Origin: Bradyrhizobium manausense
GTDB lineage: Bacteria > Pseudomonadota > Alphaproteobacteria > Rhizobiales > Xanthobacteraceae
NCBI RefSeq assembly: GCF_018131105.1
Contig: NZ_JAFCJI010000001.1
Location: forward strand, 3,756,001-3,820,000
Direction of reading: 5' to 3'
DNA: 64,000 nucleotides
The position numbers and the translations under genes are program-made. The notes under the pieces were generated by a model. That model saw only the letters and a list, made by a program, of their open reading frames with translations. It ran no database searches and was not told where the DNA came from. Position 1 is the stretch's first letter. Each line of letters starts with the position of its first letter. Positions 34,671 to 43,610 of this stretch are shown here, in pieces.

Positions 34671-35765
34671 TCAGAACGACCCCAGCGCCACCGGGCGGAA
34701 CGCCTGCAGCAACTGCTGGTCCAGCTTGCCGCCCATGCCTTCCATCATCGTGAAGGCACGCTCGTGCGTGAAGGGCATGCGGTAGGCGCGCTTCTCGACC
34801 AGGGCCGCGTAGATGTCGACGATCGTCGTCAGGCGCACGATGTCGCTGATCTGGTTCGACGACAGGCCGTTGGGATAGCCGCTGCCGTCGAGGAATTCGT
34901 GGTGATGCAGGACCACGTCGAGCATCTCCGGCGGGAAACCGCCCTGCTCTGCGAGCGCGTCATAGCCGCGGCGCGGATGCTGGCGGACTTCGGCCATCTC
35001 CTCGTCGGAGAGCTTGCCGGGCTTGTCGAGCAGATTGGACGGAACGAAGGCCTTGCCGACATCGTGCAGCAGCGCCGCACGCGTCAGACGGCGCTGGTCG
35101 TCCTCGCGCATGCCGAGATGCTGCGCGAAGGCGACGGCGAAGCCGGTGACGAACAGGCAGTGCCGATAGCTGCCGACATGATGACAGCCGACCGTTGTGA
35201 GCCATTCGCGCAGCGAGGAGTGCTTGATCGCCTTCAAGATCTTGTTCTCGGCGGCGATGACGTCGTCGAAGGTCAGGGCCACGCCGAGCGGCAGCTTCTC
35301 GAACATCTTTGCCAGCACCGCATGGGCCGCCTCGACGCCGCGGTTGAGCGTCTTGCCGCGATCGGTCGCGTCATAGGTCGCGGTGTCGGGGAACGCGGCG
35401 CGGATGCGCTGGAGGATAGCCTCGGGCTGCAACGGTCGCGAGATCGTGTCGGTGGCGCCAAGCGCCCAGGCCTGCATGGTGCCGTGATGCAGCGCATCGG
35501 CGAGCACGAACAGCCGCGGCATCGAACGATAGCCTTCGCCGCGCAGCTTGTTGCGCACCCGCTGCACGCTTTCGGGCGAGCGCAGGTTGATATCGACCAC
35601 GAGGCCGGAGAGATCGCGCGACGGCTGCTCGGGGATGTCCTGTGTCGTCACCGTCGAGACATCGCCGACGGCCTTCAGGATGCTGGCGAGCTCGGTGCTC
35701 GCATCGCTCCGGTCGGAGGCGAGCAGAAGCCGGCGTTTGGCGGCGGATTTGACTGGCGCGTTCAT
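34671..35765 (-). CDS. HD-GYP domain c-di-GMP phosphodiesterase
   Basis: A 364-residue protein. The N-terminal ~130 residues look like a receiver-type fold, but the phospho-acceptor region is VVDINLRS without clear partner acidic residues. The C-terminal HD-GYP domain has HDVGKAFVPSNLLDKPGKL and HHHEFLDGSGYPNGL, where the GYP triplet is complete. It should degrade c-di-GMP and so oppose the GGDEF proteins encoded at 20-26 kb. GGGGAAG precedes ATG. The 190 bases upstream carry several hairpins. Confidence 0.88.
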   Translation of the reverse strand: MNAPVKSAAKRRLLLASDRSDASTELASILKAVGDVSTVTTQDIPEQPSRDLSGLVVDINLRSPESVQRVRNKLRGEGYRSMPRLFVLADALHHGTMQAWALGATDTISRPLQPEAILQRIRAAFPDTATYDATDRGKTLNRGVEAAHAVLAKMFEKLPLGVALTFDDVIAAENKILKAIKHSSLREWLTTVGCHHVGSYRHCLFVTGFAVAFAQHLGMREDDQRRLTRAALLHDVGKAFVPSNLLDKPGKLSDEEMAEVRQHPRRGYDALAEQGGFPPEMLDVVLHHHEFLDGSGYPNGLSSNQISDIVRLTTIVDIYAALVEKRAYRMPFTHERAFTMMEGMGGKLDQQLLQAFRPVALGSF

Positions 35766-35953
35766 GGCTTCCCCAAAAGCACGGGAGTGTCTTCGCTCAG
35801 CCTAAGCCGGATCAGGTTCTCCGGCCCTTAAGAGGCGTGCTCAACGGAACCTGTCGGAATTGCACGCAATTTTACGGGTCGGGTTGCCCCAAACGACGAA
35901 AACAACCCCATGCGCAGTAGACCTACCATTGATAACACTGACTTTTTTGCCAA
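35766..35953 (-). other. Structured leader of the HD-GYP gene
   Basis: On the minus strand this leader can form CCGGA/TCCGG and GCTTAG/CTGAGC hairpins. The phrase ACCTGATCCGG recalls part of the TPP riboswitch, but the other conserved parts are missing or in the wrong order. I call it only structured. Confidence 0.3.
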
Positions 35954-35989
35954 CAAAAAGTCCGCCGGAGGTGCCCCGCCGGCGGACTT
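35954..35989 (-). terminator. Rho-independent terminator of the molybdenum hydroxylase operon
   Basis: Perfect 11-base stem AAGTCCGCCGG/CCGGCGGACTT with a ten-base loop. On the minus strand it is followed by TTTTTG. It lies 27 bases past the stop of the large-subunit gene. Confidence 0.88.
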
Positions 35990-36015
35990 CTCAGCTCACA
36001 ACTTCAAGCCGCAAC

Positions 36016-38301
36016 TTAGGCCTTCATCGCCCCCTTCACGGCTTCCGCCGTGATCGGCAGCGCCCGGACGCGGGCGCCGGAGGCGTTGAAGATGGCGTTG
36101 CCGATGGCGGGAGCGACGACCGTCACCGCCGGCTCGCCGACGCCGGTGGCCTTCTCGCCATTGGCGATCACGGCGACCGCGACCTCCGGCATCTGGCTCA
36201 TCCGCAAGGGCGTGTAGCTATCGAAGTTGGTCTGCTCGATGCCACCGTCCTTCAGCGTCGCCTTCTCGTACAAGGCCAGCGACAGGCCCCACAGTGCCGC
36301 ACCCTCGACCTGGGCACGGATGTTGTCGGGATGCACCTGCGTGCCGACATCGGTTGCGACCGTGAGCTTCTTCACGGTCACCTCGCCCGAGGGCGCGACG
36401 GCCACATGCGCGACGCAAGCGGTCCAGCTTGCGGTCGCACGTTCCTGCGACGACACGCAGGCCACGCCCATGCCTTCGCCCTTCGGCAGCTTCTTGGTGC
36501 CGTAGCCGGCGAGGCCCATCGCGGCGAGCAACGTATTGCGCAGCCGCTGCGCGCCGCCGTCGTTCTTGCCGGCACCGTCGAGCAGCGAGATGCGGTACTG
36601 CGCCGGATCCTTGCCGGCTGCAGCAGCGATCTCGTCGATCATGCTTTCGACCGCCCAGAAGGTCCAACCCGGAGCCACCGAGCGGAGCTGACCCGACGGG
36701 GTGGCGTTGTGCGCCATCTCGTTCTTGATCGCGCGCACATTGTGGTTCGGCACGGTGTAGAAGAAGTCCGAACCATTCACCGTGAACGCATCGAGCGGGC
36801 CCTTCTTGTCGACCGAAGGCGACAGGAAGTCGGGGATGCCCCAGCGCTGGGTCGGCCAGGCCGAGACGACGTCGTGGCTGAGTGCCACGAGCTTGCCGTC
36901 GCCGTCCATGCCGGCTTTCACTTTCTGGTAGGTGAGCGGACGCGAGAAATCCATCGTCATGTCGTTCTCGCGCGTATAGATCACCTTCACCGGCTTGCCG
37001 ACGGCCTTGGCCGCCTGCACCGCCGGCACCATCATGTCAGCGTCGAGCCTGCGGCCGAAGCCGCCGCCGAGCCACATCTGGTGCATCACCACGAACTTCG
37101 GATCGATCCCGGCGGCACCGGCCGCAATTGCGCCGGAGCGCGTCGCGAACTGGTTGCCGGAATAGATGTGCAGGATGTCGCCCTTGAACTCAGCAGTGGC
37201 GTTCATCGGCTCCATCGGCGCGTGGATGTTGATGCTGGTGGTGTATTCCGCCTCCAGCACCTTCGCCGCTGAGCCGAGGGCTGCTCCGACATCGCCGTCC
37301 TTGACGAAGAACTGGCCGGAATCGTCGAGCTTCTGAAGCCGCTTGGCTTCATCGAGCAGCGACTGGCTGGACAGCTTTGCGTTCGGGCCGCCGTCATAGC
37401 TGACCTTCAGCGCCGCCGCCGCCTTCTTGGCGTTGGCGTAGGTGTTGGCGACAGCAACCACCCATCCCGTCGTCGTCTGGGTCTTGTCGTCGAGGGTGAC
37501 GGCCTTGATGAAGCCCGGCACCTTCTTCGCGTCGCTGTCGTCGACCGATTTCACGGTGGCGCCGTAGCGCACCGGCGGTGTCACCACCGCACCATAGGCC
37601 ATGCCGGGAATCATCACGTCCATGCCGTACTTGGCCGTGCCGTTGGTCTTGGAGGGGATGTCGACCTGCGGCACAGACACCCCGATCATGGTGTACTGAT
37701 CCGGCGTCTTCAGCTTGATCGCCTTCAACTCGTCGGGCGTGAAGGTTTTCGTCGCCTTGCCGCCCTTGACGACGTCGGCGAACGACATGTGTTTCTTCGA
37801 CTTCGCGTGCGAGATCACGGAATCGCGCACCACGAGCTCGCTTGCCGGCACGCCCATGGATGCGGCCGCGCCTTCCGTCAATGCCATGCGTCCGGCCGCG
37901 CCGGCCCGGCTCATTGCGTCGAAGTTCATCATGGTCGACCAGCTGCCGCCGGTGATCTGCGCACCGAGGACCGGGTCGTTGAACTTCGGATCGTTGGAGG
38001 CGAGGTTGACCCGCATGTCGCTCCACTTCGCGCCCAGCTCCTCGCAGACGATCTGCGCCATGGTGGAGGCGATGTGCTGGCCCATGTCGGCCTTGCCGCA
38101 CGTGACGGTGACCAGGCCGTCCGGCGAGATCGCGTACCAGACGCTCGGCTCGAAATTGGCCGGCGCTGCGGCGAGCGCTTCACCGATGCCGGGCACGCCG
38201 GCATAGCCGAGCACGAGGCCGGTGGCTGCCGTGCCGACCAGGAAGGAGCGGCGGCTGAGATCCGTCGTCTCGGGTGTGACGTTCTTCACGTGCTTGTTCA
38301 T
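36016..38301 (-). CDS. Molybdopterin-binding large subunit, xanthine dehydrogenase / isoquinoline 1-oxidoreductase type
   Basis: A 761-residue molybdenum hydroxylase subunit. It has a twin-arginine signal (LSRRSFLVGTAATGLVLGYAG), so the folded enzyme is probably exported to the periplasm with its Fe-S partner. Family regions are GKADMGQHIASTMAQIVCEELG, NFEPSVWYAISPDGLVTV, MWLGGGFGRRLDADMM and TGVGEPAVTVVAPAIGNAIF, with the GEP triplet carrying the catalytic Glu. This matches IorB-type enzymes that use the Mo-cytosine-dinucleotide cofactor. The start overlaps the stop of the small subunit by four bases. The substrate is unknown. Confidence 0.92.
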   Translation of the reverse strand: MNKHVKNVTPETTDLSRRSFLVGTAATGLVLGYAGVPGIGEALAAAPANFEPSVWYAISPDGLVTVTCGKADMGQHIASTMAQIVCEELGAKWSDMRVNLASNDPKFNDPVLGAQITGGSWSTMMNFDAMSRAGAAGRMALTEGAAASMGVPASELVVRDSVISHAKSKKHMSFADVVKGGKATKTFTPDELKAIKLKTPDQYTMIGVSVPQVDIPSKTNGTAKYGMDVMIPGMAYGAVVTPPVRYGATVKSVDDSDAKKVPGFIKAVTLDDKTQTTTGWVVAVANTYANAKKAAAALKVSYDGGPNAKLSSQSLLDEAKRLQKLDDSGQFFVKDGDVGAALGSAAKVLEAEYTTSINIHAPMEPMNATAEFKGDILHIYSGNQFATRSGAIAAGAAGIDPKFVVMHQMWLGGGFGRRLDADMMVPAVQAAKAVGKPVKVIYTRENDMTMDFSRPLTYQKVKAGMDGDGKLVALSHDVVSAWPTQRWGIPDFLSPSVDKKGPLDAFTVNGSDFFYTVPNHNVRAIKNEMAHNATPSGQLRSVAPGWTFWAVESMIDEIAAAAGKDPAQYRISLLDGAGKNDGGAQRLRNTLLAAMGLAGYGTKKLPKGEGMGVACVSSQERATASWTACVAHVAVAPSGEVTVKKLTVATDVGTQVHPDNIRAQVEGAALWGLSLALYEKATLKDGGIEQTNFDSYTPLRMSQMPEVAVAVIANGEKATGVGEPAVTVVAPAIGNAIFNASGARVRALPITAEAVKGAMKA

Positions 38302-38789
38302 GTGGGCCTCCGGTCGTTGCCGGCGGCGGATGCGGTGCGCATCTCGGTAGCCGCACGCATGATTGCCTTCTGGATCCGCGAATAGGTCATGCAACGGCAG
38401 AGATTGCCGTCCATGTGCGCCACGACCTCTTCCTTGGTCGGGTTGGAATTCTTCGCCAGCAGCGAAGCCGCCTGCATGATCTGCCCGGACTGGCAGTAAC
38501 CGCATTGCGGCACCTGCTCGGCAATCCATGCCTTCTGCAAGGGATGATCACCCTTCGCGGATAGGCCTTCGATGGTGGTGATCTTCTTGCCGGCGACGTC
38601 GCCGACCATGGTCTGGCAAGAGCGCACGGCTTCGCCGTTGACGTGCACGGTGCAGGCACCGCACAGGCCGGCACCGCATCCGAATTTCGTACCGGTCATC
38701 TGCAATTGTTCGCGGATGGCCCAAAGGAGCGGCGTGTCGTTTGCCGCATCCACGGACATACTCCGCCCGTTGATCGTGAGCGTTGGCAT
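38298..38789 (-). CDS. 2Fe-2S small subunit of the molybdenum hydroxylase
   Basis: A 163-residue two-cluster iron-sulfur protein (IorA/CoxS type). The plant-ferredoxin-like N-terminal domain has CGAGLCGACTVHV and a further Cys in VRSCQTMV. The C-terminal four-helix domain has CGYCQSGQIMQA and GNLCRCMTYSRI, completing eight cluster cysteines. It passes electrons from the Mo site of the large subunit. The missing FAD subunit is typical of IorAB-like enzymes, which hand electrons to a cytochrome. The operon ends at the terminator near 35970. Confidence 0.93.
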   Translation of the reverse strand: MPTLTINGRSMSVDAANDTPLLWAIREQLQMTGTKFGCGAGLCGACTVHVNGEAVRSCQTMVGDVAGKKITTIEGLSAKGDHPLQKAWIAEQVPQCGYCQSGQIMQAASLLAKNSNPTKEEVVAHMDGNLCRCMTYSRIQKAIMRAATEMRTASAAGNDRRPT

Positions 38790-39082
38790 AGGCGTCTTCC
38801 CCTGCCGGTGCATGAAGCCGCTTACGGCGGCAACTTGTGTAGCGGACGCCCACCGGGTCGGCGGCCGCCTTGCGCGAAGAATGATCGGGTTCGCGCGCGG
38901 AGGCAAATGCAATTTGGAATCGATCGAAACTATCTCGGCATCTGCCTGTTGTGCATTGCGACAACTGCGCTGACGTTAGCGACTGAACGCAACAAGCAGC
39001 ACGTTGGATGTGCCCGTCATCGCGTCGAGGCAGTTTCTTCGAGGTAACTTGGAGGGCTAAGGTTTAACCGCGAGCGCGGACT
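38790..39082. other. Intergenic region without recognised features
   Basis: About 290 bases between the molybdenum hydroxylase operon and a repeat. Short open frames exist, but none has family sequence or a good ribosome site. It should hold the operon promoter, but I see no clear -35/-10 pair. Confidence 0.4.
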
Positions 39083-39275
39083 TCCTTCTCCCCTTGTGGG
39101 AGAAGGTGGCGTAGGCGGCCTTCGGTCGCCGTTCTAAAAAAGGGACGCCGAAGCAAAGCTTCGGCTACGGCGCCGGATGAGGGGTATCTCTCCAGTCGCA
39201 ACACCTGTCGTAAGGATAGATACCCCTCACCCGGCTTCGCTTCGCGAAGCCACCCTCTCCCACAAGGGGAGAGGG
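39083..39275. repeat. CTCCCCTTGTGGGAG-type long intergenic repeat
   Basis: Left end TCCTTCTCCCCTTGTGGGAG, right end CTCTCCCACAAGGGGAGAGG: inverted ends about 190 bases apart. GGATGAGGGGT and ACCCCTCACCC pair inside. A second copy is at 58111-58260 and a short relative at 63457-63484. Confidence 0.8.
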
Positions 39276-39326
39276 TACACTGTCATCGTGGTGCGACGAA
39301 AACGAGAAAAAGAAAGGGCGGAAGCA

Positions 39327-40091
39327 ATGCCAAAGATCGATCGGGATGGCGTCGGCATCTACTACGAGGTTCACGGCGACGGGCCGCCGCTGCTGCTCAC
39401 CCACGGCTACTCGTCGACCTCGGCGATGTGGCATGGCCAGATCGATGCGCTCGCACGCGACCACCGGCTGATCCTGTGGGACATGCGCGGCCACGGCCAG
39501 TCCGATTATCCTGACGATGCCAAAGCCTATAGCGAGGCGCTGACGGTCGGCGACATCGCGGCGATCCTCGATGCCGTCGGCGCCACCAGCGCCATCATCG
39601 GCGGTCTCTCGCTCGGCGGCTACATGTCGCTCGCGTTCTATCGCACCCATCCCTCACGCACACGCGCGCTGCTGATCATCGACACCGGTCCGGGCTTCAA
39701 GAAGGATGACCCGCGCGAGGCGTGGAATGCGCGCGCGCTTGCCACCGCCGACAAGCTCGATCGCGAAGGTCTCGACGTGCTGAAAGCCGCGACCCGTGAG
39801 CGCGCCACCGCCAGCCATCGCAACGCCAAGGGCCTCGCGCTCGCCGCGCGCGGCATGCTGACCCAGCGCGATGCCGCGGTGATGGAGTTGCTGCCAGATA
39901 TCAAGGTGCCCAGCCTGATCGTGGTCGGCGCCGACGACACGCCGTTCCTGGCGGCGTCGGACTACATGGCGGCAAAAATCCCCGGCGCACAAAAGGTCGT
40001 GATCCCCGCGGCCGGACACGCCGTCAACATCGATCAGCCCAAGGCTTTTGTTGACGCCGTGGTGCCTTTCCTGAAGAACTTGCCGGCATAG
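39327..40091 (+). CDS. Alpha/beta-hydrolase fold protein
   Basis: A 254-residue hydrolase. The oxyanion region is LLLTHGYSSTSAMW, followed by LILWDMRGHGQSDYP. The nucleophile elbow is IIGGLSLGGYMSL (Ser), and the catalytic Asp/His lie in IVVGADDTPFL and IPAAGHAVNID. The layout is that of 3-oxoadipate enol-lactonase/haloperoxidase-like esterases, but substrate residues cannot be read. GGCGGAAGC precedes ATG at 39327. The frame from 39177 runs through the upstream repeat and is rejected. Confidence 0.88.
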   Translation: MPKIDRDGVGIYYEVHGDGPPLLLTHGYSSTSAMWHGQIDALARDHRLILWDMRGHGQSDYPDDAKAYSEALTVGDIAAILDAVGATSAIIGGLSLGGYMSLAFYRTHPSRTRALLIIDTGPGFKKDDPREAWNARALATADKLDREGLDVLKAATRERATASHRNAKGLALAARGMLTQRDAAVMELLPDIKVPSLIVVGADDTPFLAASDYMAAKIPGAQKVVIPAAGHAVNIDQPKAFVDAVVPFLKNLPA

Positions 40092-40111
40092 GCGGTCAAA
40101 CAGGGATCATC

Positions 40112-40459
40112 ATGACCATGAAGCGGGCACTGGTGGCTGCGGGCGCAGCGCTTCTCTCGATGGCGGCGTCCGCACAGGCCGAACCCTTCGGCACGGTGCC
40201 GCTGCGCCGTCCCTTCGTCGACACCTTGTCGAACAACACGCCGCTGGCGTTCGGGATGGATGCGGACCAGACCGCGCACGCGCTCGGACAACCCTTGCAA
40301 TATGTCAAGGGACGTCGCGGCAACGAGATCTATCTCGCGCTTCGCGACATCGGCGGCAGTGGCCTGGTGCCGTACCGCCACCGCCTGTTCCTGCAATTCC
40401 GTCATGGACGCCTGGCAGGATGGAAAGAGGATTACGGCGAGAACTGGATGTGGGAATAA
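40112..40459 (+). CDS. Small exported protein of unknown function
   Basis: A 115-residue protein with a clear signal peptide (MTMKRALVAAGAALLSMAASAQA) and a mature part of about 92 residues containing PLAFGMDADQTAHALGQPLQYVKG and ending WKEDYGENWMWE. The mature part resembles the small BamE/SmpA-like fold in having a DQTAHALG helix and a following beta-meander, but this is a weak impression. It lies 20 bases after the hydrolase gene and 75 bases before a dienelactone hydrolase gene, so a shared transcript is likely. Confidence 0.75.
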   Translation: MTMKRALVAAGAALLSMAASAQAEPFGTVPLRRPFVDTLSNNTPLAFGMDADQTAHALGQPLQYVKGRRGNEIYLALRDIGGSGLVPYRHRLFLQFRHGRLAGWKEDYGENWMWE

Positions 40460-40534
40460 GGGCTCTCCATGTCGCAACGAGTTTGCTGAACGAGCGGTAG
40501 CTCAATCAACGACGAAACAAGAAGGACAACCCGC

Positions 40535-41206
40535 GTGGGACAAGACATCAAACTGACGGCGTCGGACAATTTCCAGCTCGGTGCCTATCGCGCTGATCCC
40601 TCGGGCAGCCCGAAGGGCGCGGTGGTGGTGATCCAGGAGATTTTTGGCGTCAATCATCACATCCGCTCGGTCTGCGACCGCCTCGCGGGCGAAGGCTATG
40701 TCGCGATCGCGCCGTCGATCTTCGACCGCACCTCGCCGGGCTTCCAGTCGGGCTACACGCCCGACGAGATTGCGGAAGCGCGGAAGTTCGTCGCCAATCC
40801 GGATTGGGAGGCAATGCTGCGCGACACGCAGGCTGCGATCGATGCGGTGAAGAATGTCGGCCCGGTCGGCATCATCGGCTTCTGCCTCGGCGGCAGCATC
40901 GCCTTCGTCGCGGCAACGCGGCTGTCTGGCCTCAAGGCCGCGATCGGCTATTACGGCGGCGCCGTCGTGCGCTTCGCGGACGAGAAGCCGAAAGTGCCGA
41001 CGCAGCTGCATTTCGGCGAGAAGGATCAGGGCATTCCCCTCACCGACGTCGAGACCGTCAAGGCGAAGCGGCCCGATGTCGAGGTCTTCGTCTATCCCGG
41101 CGCCCAGCACGGTTTCCATTGCGACGAGCGGCCGAGCTACGACAAGGCCAGCTCCGACGTCGCCTGGCCGCGCAGCATGGAATTCTTTGCGAAGCATTTG
41201 AAATAG
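40535..41206 (+). CDS. Dienelactone hydrolase family protein
   Basis: A 223-residue alpha/beta hydrolase of the DLH family. VVVIQEIFGVNHHIRSVCDRLA is the hallmark start (with the Glu that activates the nucleophile). The nucleophile is Cys in IIGFCLGGSIAF, and the Asp/His partners lie near HFGEKDQGIP and PGAQHGFHCDERPSY. DLH enzymes open dienelactones in aromatic degradation, but many relatives have other substrates. The start is GTG with an AAGGACAA ribosome site. Confidence 0.9.
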   Translation: MGQDIKLTASDNFQLGAYRADPSGSPKGAVVVIQEIFGVNHHIRSVCDRLAGEGYVAIAPSIFDRTSPGFQSGYTPDEIAEARKFVANPDWEAMLRDTQAAIDAVKNVGPVGIIGFCLGGSIAFVAATRLSGLKAAIGYYGGAVVRFADEKPKVPTQLHFGEKDQGIPLTDVETVKAKRPDVEVFVYPGAQHGFHCDERPSYDKASSDVAWPRSMEFFAKHLK

Positions 41207-41213
41207 CCCGCAC

Positions 41214-41253
41214 CGTCATTCCGGGGCGCGCGTAGCGCGAACCCGGAATGACG
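41214..41253. repeat. Intergenic palindrome (CGTCATTCCGGGG type)
   Basis: Arms CGTCATTCCGGG and CCCGGAATGACG with an inner CGCGCGTAGCGCG. It lies just past the dienelactone hydrolase gene and could end its transcript. Confidence 0.8.
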
Positions 41254-41340
41254 AAAGAGGAGAGCAGGAATCGGGTGGCTGCATCGTGGCGCGCGGCGAT
41301 AGAGCTGGCTGATCAAGCCAGGTCACGCCGGGAGAGCGTC

Positions 41341-41823
41341 ATGCAGCAGGTCAACACGAACATCGTCATCCGCAACCCGTTCGGCACCATGGACGTTCCG
41401 GCGCCCGGCGATGCCGAAGTCATGCACTATGCCATATCGGCTTCGCTTGCCGGCGATGCCGCCGACGGCAATGCGGCGCATTGGGCGTCCATCCCTGTCA
41501 TCTCCGATCCGCTCGACGGCGTCTGGGCGAGCCGCTGGAACGGCGGCGCCGATCCGACCATTGCCGGGGATACACCCGAGACATGGAAACAGGGCCGCGC
41601 AGAGGTCCGTGTCATCGGCGAGCGGATTTATCTGCGGTTTGATTGGGACAACGGCCGACGCCACGGGCTGATCGACGCTGTGCGCGAGAGCGGCAATGGC
41701 CTGATCGGGAAGTACATCAACCTGACCAACCCCGCGATCATGCGGCCGTGGATCGGGCGCGTGATCGACGCCACGCGCATCGACGGATGCTTCCCGAACG
41801 GGCGGCTCGATTTCAGGCGGTAG
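41341..41823 (+). CDS. Hypothetical protein, 160 residues
   Basis: A soluble protein starting MQQVNTNIVIRNPFG after GGGAGAG. No signal peptide, membrane segment or known motif is recognised. It is rich in Trp/Asp/Gly in the centre (SDPLDGVWASRWNGGADP) and has a segment RIYLRFDWDNGRRHGLIDA that looks like antiparallel beta strands. This may be a lipocalin- or beta-barrel-like fold, but I cannot assign a family. The frame open from 41248 begins inside a repeat and is not used. Confidence 0.7.
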   Translation: MQQVNTNIVIRNPFGTMDVPAPGDAEVMHYAISASLAGDAADGNAAHWASIPVISDPLDGVWASRWNGGADPTIAGDTPETWKQGRAEVRVIGERIYLRFDWDNGRRHGLIDAVRESGNGLIGKYINLTNPAIMRPWIGRVIDATRIDGCFPNGRLDFRR

Positions 41824-41830
41824 TTACTCT

Positions 41831-41875
41831 CGTCATTCCGGGACGCGCCGCGACGCGGTGCGGGCTCGGAATGAC
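41831..41875. repeat. Intergenic palindrome (CGTCATTCCGGGA type)
   Basis: Arms GTCATTCCG and CGGAATGAC around a GC-rich centre. It is positioned between two convergent genes. Confidence 0.75.
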
Positions 41876-41884
41876 AACAAAAAG

Positions 41885-42625
41885 CTAGAACCAGCGCTCG
41901 CCGACGAACACGGTGTCGCCGGGGCTGACGGGTGTGCCAAGCGGCACCGTGGCGCGCATGGAGCCGCCTGCTTCCGTGTGGGTGACGGTGACCACGTCGC
42001 GTTTGGCGCGCGGCGAGAAACCGCCGGCGATCGCGACGGCGCTCTCGACCGTCATGTTCGGCACGTACGGGTATTGGCCTGGCGCTGCGACTTCGCCGAG
42101 GATGAAGAACGGACGATAGGAGTCGATCTCCACGGCGACGGAAGGCTCGCGGATATAGCCGTTGCGCAGGCGCGCGGCGATTTCACCGGCGAGCCCCGCC
42201 GTGGTGCGGCCACGCGCCGGCACCGCGCCGATCAGCGGCATGGTGATGGAGCCGCCGGCATCGATGGCGTAGCTGTTGGTGAGACCTTCCTGGCCGTAGA
42301 CCACGACACGCAGCTTGTCGCCGGCATCGAGGTGATAGGAGGAGTCGTAGCGCACGGGCGCAGCCATCACCGGTCCGCCATAGGCAACCGGCACGGGTGC
42401 GGGACCCGCGGCAAAAGAACTGGCGAGCGCATCGATGGCGCCGCCGCCGCTGTTGGCAACGACAACGGGCGGCGGTGCGCTGTAGGGCTGGCCATAGGCC
42501 ATGGTGTCGAGATCGGGGCGGGGCTGCACCATCGCGACGGGACCGACGGTCTGCATGCAGCCGCCCAGGGTCAGCGCGGCGGACGCTGCCATGATCGACC
42601 ATCGAAACGCGCGCAGAACCCGCAC
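41885..42625 (-). CDS. Wza-like polysaccharide export lipoprotein
   Basis: A 246-residue outer-membrane polysaccharide export (PES) protein. A basic start and hydrophobic stretch end in the lipobox LTLGGC, so Cys near residue 23 should be lipidated. The PES domain has YHLDAGDKLRVVVYGQEGLTN, GSITMPLIGAVPARGRT and IREPSVAVEIDSYRPFFILG, followed by a SLBB-like GEVAAPGQYPYVPNMTVESA. The GTG at 42625 was chosen because AGGGA precedes it and the signal is then well formed. No export or polymerase genes are adjacent. Confidence 0.86.
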   Translation of the reverse strand: MRVLRAFRWSIMAASAALTLGGCMQTVGPVAMVQPRPDLDTMAYGQPYSAPPPVVVANSGGGAIDALASSFAAGPAPVPVAYGGPVMAAPVRYDSSYHLDAGDKLRVVVYGQEGLTNSYAIDAGGSITMPLIGAVPARGRTTAGLAGEIAARLRNGYIREPSVAVEIDSYRPFFILGEVAAPGQYPYVPNMTVESAVAIAGGFSPRAKRDVVTVTHTEAGGSMRATVPLGTPVSPGDTVFVGERWF

Positions 42626-42753
42626 CGGACCATCCCTACAACCGAGACAGCCCCAGTGATGCACCGGTTATGGTTAATAAAAGGTTGAGGGGAGCCTGCG
42701 CGACGGTCGTAGCATCGTTGGAAGCGCCCGATTTACGCAGACGTTCCCCCCAC

Positions 42754-42784
42754 CGTCATGCCCGGGCTTGTCCCGGGCATGACG
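42754..42784. repeat. Intergenic palindrome (CGTCATGCCCGGGC type)
   Basis: Perfect arms CGTCATGCCCGGG and CCCGGGCATGACG around CTTGT. It lies 17 bases past msrA on the minus strand and probably acts as its transcription end. Confidence 0.85.
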
Positions 42785-42800
42785 AGAGAACGCGACTAGT

Positions 42801-43457
42801 CTACGCGATCACGCCAACACCGATCGGGCACGACACGCCGGTGCCGCCGAGGCCGCAATAGCCGGCGGGATTCTTCGCCAGATATTGCTGGTGATAGTCC
42901 TCGGCGAAATAGAACGCGCCGGCGGGTGCGATCTCGGTGGTGATGGCTCCCAGGCCCTTTGCGCCGAGCGCCTTCTGATAGAGTGCCTTCGAGGCGTCGG
43001 CGGCCTGCTTCTGCGCATCGGAATACGTATAGATCGCACTCCGATATTGCGTGCCGACATCGTTGCCCTGACGCATGCCCTGCGTCGGGTTGTGGCTCTC
43101 CCAGAACGTCTTCAGCAGCTTCTCATAGGAGATCTTCCTGGGATCGAAAACGACCAGCACCACTTCGGTATGGCCGGTGCGTCCGGAGCAGGTCTCTTCA
43201 TAGGTCGGGTTCGGCGTGTGGCCGCCCGCATAACCGACGGCGGTCGCATGGATTCCGTCGCCGAGCTCCCAGAACTTTCGCTCGGCGCCCCAGAAGCAGC
43301 CGAGCCCGAACACGGCCTGCTCGAGGCCTGCGGGATAAGGCGGCTGCAACTTCGCACCGTTGACGAAATGGATGCTCGCGGTGGGAATGGCTTGCGCACG
43401 GCCGGGCAGCGCGTCGGCTGCATCAGGCAATGCGGTGGTCTTGCGCATGAACAGCAT
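42801..43457 (-). CDS. msrA: Peptide methionine sulfoxide reductase A
   Basis: A 218-residue cytoplasmic repair enzyme that reduces methionine-S-sulfoxide. The catalytic Cys54 is in GLGCFWGAERKFW. GYAGGHTPNPTYEETCSGRTGHTEVV and FWESHNPTQGMRQGNDVGTQYRS are the conserved substrate regions. The resolving cysteine is in the C-terminal GYCGLGGTGVSCP. The N-terminal extension of about 45 residues is common in rhizobial MsrA and does not look like a signal peptide. GGAGATCC precedes the ATG. Confidence 0.96.
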   Translation of the reverse strand: MLFMRKTTALPDAADALPGRAQAIPTASIHFVNGAKLQPPYPAGLEQAVFGLGCFWGAERKFWELGDGIHATAVGYAGGHTPNPTYEETCSGRTGHTEVVLVVFDPRKISYEKLLKTFWESHNPTQGMRQGNDVGTQYRSAIYTYSDAQKQAADASKALYQKALGAKGLGAITTEIAPAGAFYFAEDYHQQYLAKNPAGYCGLGGTGVSCPIGVGVIA

Positions 43458-43610
43458 GATCGGATCTCCGGGAAAACGAGCTGTTCGTCGCCTGAACCGG
43501 AAGCTCAGGCGGCGTGCTCGCGATCGAGTGGGAATATAGGTGTTTACGCAGCGACGGGCAGCGTTGTTACGGCGCCCCGCATCTCGAGCTCAATCCCGGG
43601 AATTGAAAGA

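Noticed and set aside
35800..35860. TPP riboswitch before the HD-GYP gene
   Set aside because: One short conserved phrase is present, but GGCTGAG occurs on the wrong side, the 5' helix is missing, and the gene is not a thiamine gene.
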